NCBI GenBank assembly: GCA_024280995.1
Contig: JAMXLM010000033.1
Location: 1-64,000 of the forward strand
Direction of reading: 5' to 3'
Length of the DNA: 64,000 nt
Source: Candidatus Dormiibacterota bacterium
Lineage (GTDB): Bacteria; Chloroflexota; Dormibacteria; Dormibacterales; Dormibacteraceae
Shown here: piece by piece, positions 60,496 through 64,000 of the stretch
Layout: every line of letters starts with the position of its first letter
How positions within the stretch are numbered: position 1 is the first letter of the stretch
The notes under the pieces: generated by a model
Database searches by the model: none
What the model was told of the DNA's origin: nothing
The model's input: the letters and a program-made list of their open reading frames with translations, nothing else
Position numbers and translations under genes: made by a program

Positions 60496-60532
60496 AATAT
60501 AACTCGATAGCTATATAACTGTCAAGCTATCG
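60496..60532 (-). promoter_or_regulatory. Promoter and likely operator of the ArsR-AHSA1 operon
   Basis: Minus strand TTGACA (60525-60520), 18-base spacer, TATATT (60501-60496), then 7 bases to ATG 60488. Inverted repeat CGATAGCT (60505-60512) and AGCTATCG (60525-60532) spans the spacer and -35, a good place for autorepression. The TGA stop of the next gene (60522) lies inside the -35. Confidence 0.7.
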
Positions 60533-60989
60533 ATGCGAGGTCCTCGAGGAGCTGAGCGCGGTCGTCTTCGTCCTCGATCTCCGGCACGAGACCGCGAGCC
60601 TTCTCTGCCCACTCGACCGACTCCGACCCCTCGCCCGCGACCGCGTATGCGCGGGCCATCGCCTCGTACGCATAGGCCAGGTCGAAATCGCCGATCCCGT
60701 TCGCCTCGCAGATCTCGCGGGAGCGTTTGGCGTGATGCAGGGAAGGCTCGGGTCTGACAGCGACGGCATAGGCCCGCGAGATCTGCCACTCGCCCCGAGC
60801 GTGGTTAACCGGCTCGCCCACCGCCTCCCAGAAGAACCGCGACGCGTGGGCGGCATCGATCATCAGGTCGGTCTCGCGATCGGATCGGTCCTCTTTCTCG
60901 ATGAGGTCCCAGCAGTAGTTGAAGAGGTCGGCCGCAAGCGACCGCTGGACGTCGGCCTCGATGGCCACCGACTCCGGCAGCTCGGACAT
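60522..60989 (-). CDS. TPR-like hypothetical protein
   Basis: 155 residues from ATG 60989 (upstream in-frame starts would enter the divergent gene's 5' region). All-helical sequence with TPR-like pairs: LAADLFNYCWDLIEKEDRSD, MIDAAHASRFFWEAVGEP, RGEWQISRAYAV, and FDLAYAYEAMARAYAVAGE. A widespread uncharacterised family has the same AAHAS...W...G and RGEWQ...SR order. Probably cytoplasmic; function unknown. Confidence 0.72.
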   Translation of the reverse strand: MSELPESVAIEADVQRSLAADLFNYCWDLIEKEDRSDRETDLMIDAAHASRFFWEAVGEPVNHARGEWQISRAYAVAVRPEPSLHHAKRSREICEANGIGDFDLAYAYEAMARAYAVAGEGSESVEWAEKARGLVPEIEDEDDRAQLLEDLASIA

Positions 60990-60993
60990 GCAG

Positions 60994-61001
60994 GAATATT
61001 C
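60994..61001. promoter_or_regulatory. Palindromic GAATATTC between divergent genes
   Basis: Self-complementary AT patch. On the minus strand a GAATAT box would end 6 bases before ATG 60989; on the plus strand it lies 27 bases before ATG 61029. Candidate shared -10. Confidence 0.4.
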
Positions 61002-61028
61002 GCAGCCGAGCCCGGCTTGGAAGACCTG

Positions 61029-61442
61029 ATGGCGAAGAGCCCACACGAGGTCCTGGAAGCCGCGAAGACAATCGCGGTGGTCGGAGCCTCTCGCGATCCG
61101 GACAAACCAGGCGGCTCAGTTCCCGCGAGCCTGAAGCAGCGTGGCTTTCGCATCATCCCGATCAACCCGTATGCGGACGTGCTGTTCGGCGAACGGGTCT
61201 ACCGGTCCCTGCTCGAAGTCCCCGAAAAGATCGACCTCGTCGACGTGTTCCGGCCTGCCGCCGACACTCCGGAGATCGCCCGCCAGGCGGCTGCGATCGG
61301 CGCCAGGGCGCTGTGGCTGCAGCTCGACATCCGCTCGAAGGAGGCGCGGCGAATCGCGGGCGAAGCCGGCATGGACTACGTCGAGGACCAGTGCACCGGC
61401 GTGGTCGCTTCGCTATATCGAATCCGCAAACCGGCGGCTTAG
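61029..61442 (+). CDS. CoA-binding domain protein (YccU-like)
   Basis: 137 residues, ATG 61029 with a GGAAG upstream. Rossmann-type CoA-binding fold: IAVVGASRDPDKPGGSVP at the nucleotide site, GFRIIPINPYADVLFGERVY, and LWLQLDIRSKEARRIAGEAG. Matches small stand-alone CoA-binding proteins such as YccU. Role unclear, perhaps CoA sensing. Ends 17 bases before the next start. Confidence 0.88.
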   Translation: MAKSPHEVLEAAKTIAVVGASRDPDKPGGSVPASLKQRGFRIIPINPYADVLFGERVYRSLLEVPEKIDLVDVFRPAADTPEIARQAAAIGARALWLQLDIRSKEARRIAGEAGMDYVEDQCTGVVASLYRIRKPAA

Positions 61443-61444
61443 CG

Positions 61445-61450
61445 TTTAAT
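61445..61450 (+). promoter_or_regulatory. Candidate -10 box of the CYTH gene
   Basis: TTTAAT, 9 bases before GTG 61460. Confidence 0.4.
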
Positions 61451-61459
61451 TTCCGGGCG

Positions 61460-62068
61460 GTGGCCCGTCCCAAGCGCGACCGCACGATCGAGTCCGAGCT
61501 GAAGTTCCGCCTGACCGGCGAGAAGGACCACGCCAACCTGCGCCGCATGCTGCGCCAGCGCGGCGCACACATGAACGGCCGCTACCGCGAGGAGAACTAC
61601 CGCTTCGCCGGCCCGGGCAAGTCGACGCGCAACACCACCTTGCGGCTGCGCGTCCTCAACGGCGGGCCGCTGGGCGTCCTGACGGCCAAAGGTCCGGCGA
61701 AGTTCGATGGCGGCGTCAAGACGCGCGAAGAGACCGAGATCGAGGTCAAGGACGTGCACGCGACCCTGGACATGCTCGAGCAGCTCGGGTTCAGCGTCGC
61801 CTGGACATACCCCAAGCAGCGAACCTTATGGATGCTCGACGGAGTCGCCGTCACGCTGGACGTGCTCGACTTCGGCTGGTTCGTGGAGCTGGAGGGACCC
61901 GCGACCGCACTGCCTGAGATGGCGAAGAGCTTCGGCCTCGACCCCGTGCATGCACTGAGAGACAGCTACTCGGTGATGGCGCGCAAGCACCTGAAGGCGA
62001 AAAGGCTGACCAAGCAACGACCGGTCCCGGTCACCCACCAGGATCAGGGGGACAGGAAGAGCTCGTAG
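61460..62068 (+). CDS. CYTH domain phosphohydrolase/cyclase-like protein
   Basis: 202 residues, GTG 61460. CYTH signature: the ExExK-type N-terminal strand is ESELKFRL, then NTTLRLRVLNGG, LTAKGPAKFDGGVKTREETE, and FGWFVELEGPATALPEMAK. These charged strands line the tunnel that binds triphosphate and metal ions. Members include class IV adenylate cyclase CyaB and inorganic triphosphatases; which activity applies cannot be told. Overlaps the convergent GNAT gene by 25 bases. Confidence 0.87.
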   Translation: MARPKRDRTIESELKFRLTGEKDHANLRRMLRQRGAHMNGRYREENYRFAGPGKSTRNTTLRLRVLNGGPLGVLTAKGPAKFDGGVKTREETEIEVKDVHATLDMLEQLGFSVAWTYPKQRTLWMLDGVAVTLDVLDFGWFVELEGPATALPEMAKSFGLDPVHALRDSYSVMARKHLKAKRLTKQRPVPVTHQDQGDRKSS

Positions 62069-62598
62069 CTTTCCGCGTCGAAGTCGCCCAGGCCGCCCTC
62101 CGGACGCCAGTCGAGGGGACCGAGATGGACGAACCCGAGCTTTTCGGCCACGCGCCGGCTGGCGAGGTTGTCGCGCCCGGCCCAGAGCGTCAGCCGGCCG
62201 AGGTGCAGCTCGTCCCGCGCCCACCCGACGAGGGTTCGGCCCGCCTCGGTGGTCAGTCCGCGGCCGGCGTGAGACGTGCGGATCCAGTAGTGGAGCTCCG
62301 CGACATCCTCGCCCTCCCGGTTCAGCCCCGCGACTCCAAGCACCTGGTCCGACTCCCTCTCCAGCACGGCGAACCGGTAAACGCGACCTTCGTCCCATGC
62401 TTTCTCGTCGCGGAGCGCCATGGTCAGATTGCCCTCGAGGGTCGGCTCGCGCGCCCACGGCATCCAGGGCAGCAGCTCGGGACGCGAGCTGACCACCGCG
62501 TCGTAGAGACCCGGAGCGTGGGAGACGCTCACCGGCTCGAGGAGGAGCCGCTGCGTCTCGAGAGCTACTCGGAGCGTCTCAGCACCCCGGCGAATCAT
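62044..62598 (-). CDS. GNAT family N-acetyltransferase (RimJ/RimL-like)
   Basis: 184 residues from ATG 62598; an in-frame ATG farther upstream would overlap the divergent glgE start. ETQRLLLEPVSVSHAPGLYD at the start, then LGVAGLNREGEDVAELHYWI, the acetyl-CoA motif with SHAGRGLTTEAGRTLVGWA, and NLASRRVAEKLGFVHLG. This is the RimJ/RimL-type layout acting on protein N-termini or small molecules. Confidence 0.88.
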   Translation of the reverse strand: MIRRGAETLRVALETQRLLLEPVSVSHAPGLYDAVVSSRPELLPWMPWAREPTLEGNLTMALRDEKAWDEGRVYRFAVLERESDQVLGVAGLNREGEDVAELHYWIRTSHAGRGLTTEAGRTLVGWARDELHLGRLTLWAGRDNLASRRVAEKLGFVHLGPLDWRPEGGLGDFDAESYELFLSP

Positions 62599-62613
62599 GG
62601 CACGATTGGGTCC

Positions 62614-64000
62614 GTGGCCCGAGCAACGGCCGGACGGCAATCAGGCGAACGTGCGTCCCCCCGGCGAACCAGGGGTCCGGTCCTACCAGTCGACGGGCGC
62701 AAACGCGTCGTCATCGAGGCCGTCAGCCCCGAGATCGATGCCGGACGGTTTCCTGCGCGGCGGGTGACAGGCGAGACGGTGACGGTCGAGGCGGACGTCT
62801 TCGCCGACGGGCACGACGCGATCGCCGCGGCGGTGCTGTTCCGGCACGAACGCGCCCGGCAGTGGACCACGGTGGCCATGACGCCGCTCGTCAACGACCG
62901 ATGGCGGGCCGAGTTCCCGGTGACCGACCTCGGTCGCTACCTCTATACCGTCGAAGGCTGGGTCGATCACTTCGGCACCTGGAGCCGGCAGCTGGCCAAG
63001 CGAGTCGCCGCCGGCCAGGACGTGAAGGTCGAGCTCGAGGTCGGCGCGCGGATGGTCGAGGCCGCCTCGCAGCGCGCCAACGGCGCCGCCAGGGACGTCA
63101 ATCGCCTGGGCGCGCTGGCGACCGCGCTCCGAGCGGGCAAGTCGGAGATCGACGATGGCGCGCTGGCGCTGATGCGCCGCTACGCGGAGCGCGACGTCAC
63201 ACCCTACGGTCGGACGCTCGAGGTGCTGGTCGAGCCGGTCAAGGCGCGCTACAGCACCTGGTACGAGATGTTCCCCCGGAGCGCCGGCAACTTCAAAGAC
63301 GTCCAGAAGCTGCTGCCGAAGATCGCGGAGATGGGATTCGACGTCCTCTACCTTCCGCCGATCCATCCGATCGGGACCACGCACCGCAAGGGCGCGAACA
63401 ACAGGCCGGCGACGCCCGGAGAGCCGGGCAGCCCATGGGCGATCGGCTCGGAGGAGGGCGGCCACAAATCGATCCACCGGGAGCTGGGCACCCTCGACGA
63501 CTTCAAGAACCTGGTGCGGGCGGCGGGCGAGCAGAAGATCGACGTCGCGCTCGACATCGCCCTTCAGTGCTCGCCCGACCACCCGTACACCCGCGAGCAC
63601 CCCGAGTGGTTCAAGCACCGCCCCGACGGCTCGATCCAGTACGCCGAGAACCCGCCGAAGAAGTACGAGGACATCTACCCCTTCGACTTCGAGACGGACC
63701 ACTGGCGCGAGCTCTGGCTGGAGCTGCTGTCGATATTCACGTACTGGGCGGAGCAGGGCGTGCGAGTGTTCCGCGTCGACAACCCGCACACCAAGCCGTT
63801 CGCCTTCTGGGAATGGGCCATCGCCGAGCTTCGGCGCGCCCATCCCGAGGTGCTGCTCCTGTCCGAGGCCTTTACGCGGCCGAAGGTCATGTACCGCCTC
63901 GCCAAGCTCGGCTTCAGCCAGTCCTACACGTACTTCGCCTGGCGGCACACCGCGTTCGAGCTGTACCAGTACTTCACCGAGCTCGGGCAGTCGCCGGTGC
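62614..64000 (+). CDS. glgE: Alpha-1,4-glucan:maltose-1-phosphate maltosyltransferase GlgE, 3' part outside window
   Basis: 462 codons seen, from GTG 62614, 15 bases from the divergent GNAT start. The start block VVIEAVSPEIDAGRFPARRV is the GlgE N-terminal domain mark, followed by VTVEADVFADGHD. A GH13 barrel begins with YSTWYEMFPRSAGN and LYLPPIHPIGTTHRKG. Catalytic regions seen: VFRVDNPHTKPFAFW with the nucleophile Asp, and LLLSEAFTRPKVMY with the acid/base Glu. It extends alpha-glucan with maltose from maltose-1-phosphate, usually linked to trehalose metabolism. Residues 1-28 are a basic extension beyond the family's usual start. Confidence 0.95.
   Translation, partial: MARATAGRQSGERASPRRTRGPVLPVDGRKRVVIEAVSPEIDAGRFPARRVTGETVTVEADVFADGHDAIAAAVLFRHERARQWTTVAMTPLVNDRWRAEFPVTDLGRYLYTVEGWVDHFGTWSRQLAKRVAAGQDVKVELEVGARMVEAASQRANGAARDVNRLGALATALRAGKSEIDDGALALMRRYAERDVTPYGRTLEVLVEPVKARYSTWYEMFPRSAGNFKDVQKLLPKIAEMGFDVLYLPPIHPIGTTHRKGANNRPATPGEPGSPWAIGSEEGGHKSIHRELGTLDDFKNLVRAAGEQKIDVALDIALQCSPDHPYTREHPEWFKHRPDGSIQYAENPPKKYEDIYPFDFETDHWRELWLELLSIFTYWAEQGVRVFRVDNPHTKPFAFWEWAIAELRRAHPEVLLLSEAFTRPKVMYRLAKLGFSQSYTYFAWRHTAFELYQYFTELGQSPV

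Noticed and set aside
1-64000. tRNA, rRNA, insertion sequence, integrase or attachment site
   Set aside because: No cloverleaf-like or transposase-like sequence was recognised by reading; a covariance and profile search would be needed to exclude small RNAs.

Overview
This is a G+C-rich (about two thirds by eye), densely packed bacterial chromosome segment. Genes abut or overlap by 1-8 bases (ATGA, GTGA, TTGA, TGATG junctions). Several clear -10 boxes lie only 7-13 bases before the start codon, which points to many leaderless or nearly leaderless mRNAs. GlgE, VKOR, a DUF929 thioredoxin-like protein, single-domain sugar ABC ATPases and an AbiEi-like/DUF559 protein suggest a soil-type lineage of the actinobacterial/Chloroflexota/Dormibacterota kind. 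That is inference; no rRNA or ribosomal protein gene is present to place it. I saw no tRNA, IS element, prophage or CRISPR array, and no gene-free stretch above about 300 bases.

Region 1 (1-6967, minus strand): two secreted proteins sharing a C-terminal repeat, then a small glycan operon (GT2 glycosyltransferase, ATP-grasp ligase, methyltransferase). Region 2 (7016-24531, plus strand): a legionaminic-acid-type nonulosonic acid locus. It holds LegF, LegI and LegG homologues, a HisF/HisH/amidotransferase trio that should turn an acetamido into an acetamidino group, a PglD-like acetyltransferase, a PtmE-like nucleotidyltransferase, an SDR, a methyltransferase, a LegC-type aminotransferase, a flippase, a large GT-B-like transferase, and three consecutive Wzy/ligase-type membrane proteins. 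Region 3 (24422-40544): a second surface-glycan set with genes for a UDP-ManNAc3NAcA-type pathway (oxidoreductase, aminotransferase, 2-epimerase, acetyltransferase, UDP-sugar dehydrogenase), a WbpM/PglF-type dehydratase, two phosphoglycosyl transferases, a second flippase, a fourth Wzy-like protein and two GT4 enzymes. The window therefore encodes most parts of two Wzx/Wzy-type glycan assembly lines.

Region 4 (40614-48211): a small wall-anchored Ig-like protein, then a minus-strand operon of cupredoxin-like protein, 12-TM membrane protein, DUF929 thioredoxin-like protein, VKOR, CtaG-like protein, cystathionine beta-synthase and cystathionine gamma-lyase/synthase. This looks like an extracytoplasmic copper/disulfide module tied to reverse transsulfuration. 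Region 5 (48276-55834): a polar amino-acid ABC transporter, a ROK repressor with a likely operator, and a sugar ABC transporter. Region 6 (55908-64000): Lon protease, an AbiEi-like/DUF559 protein, a small membrane protein, an ArsR plus AHSA1 pair, a TPR-like protein, CoA-binding and CYTH proteins, a GNAT acetyltransferase, and the 5' part of glgE.

Most notable beyond the genes: (a) a roughly 50-base palindromic element present twice (25473-25520, 44521-44572) that lies inside coding ends and shows a compensatory base-pair change; (b) two genes whose frames lack any ATG/GTG/TTG at the expected start and appear to begin at CTG inside CTGA overlaps; (c) -10 boxes at a fixed short distance from start codons, three of them readable in both directions; (d) the copper/disulfide/transsulfuration operon.
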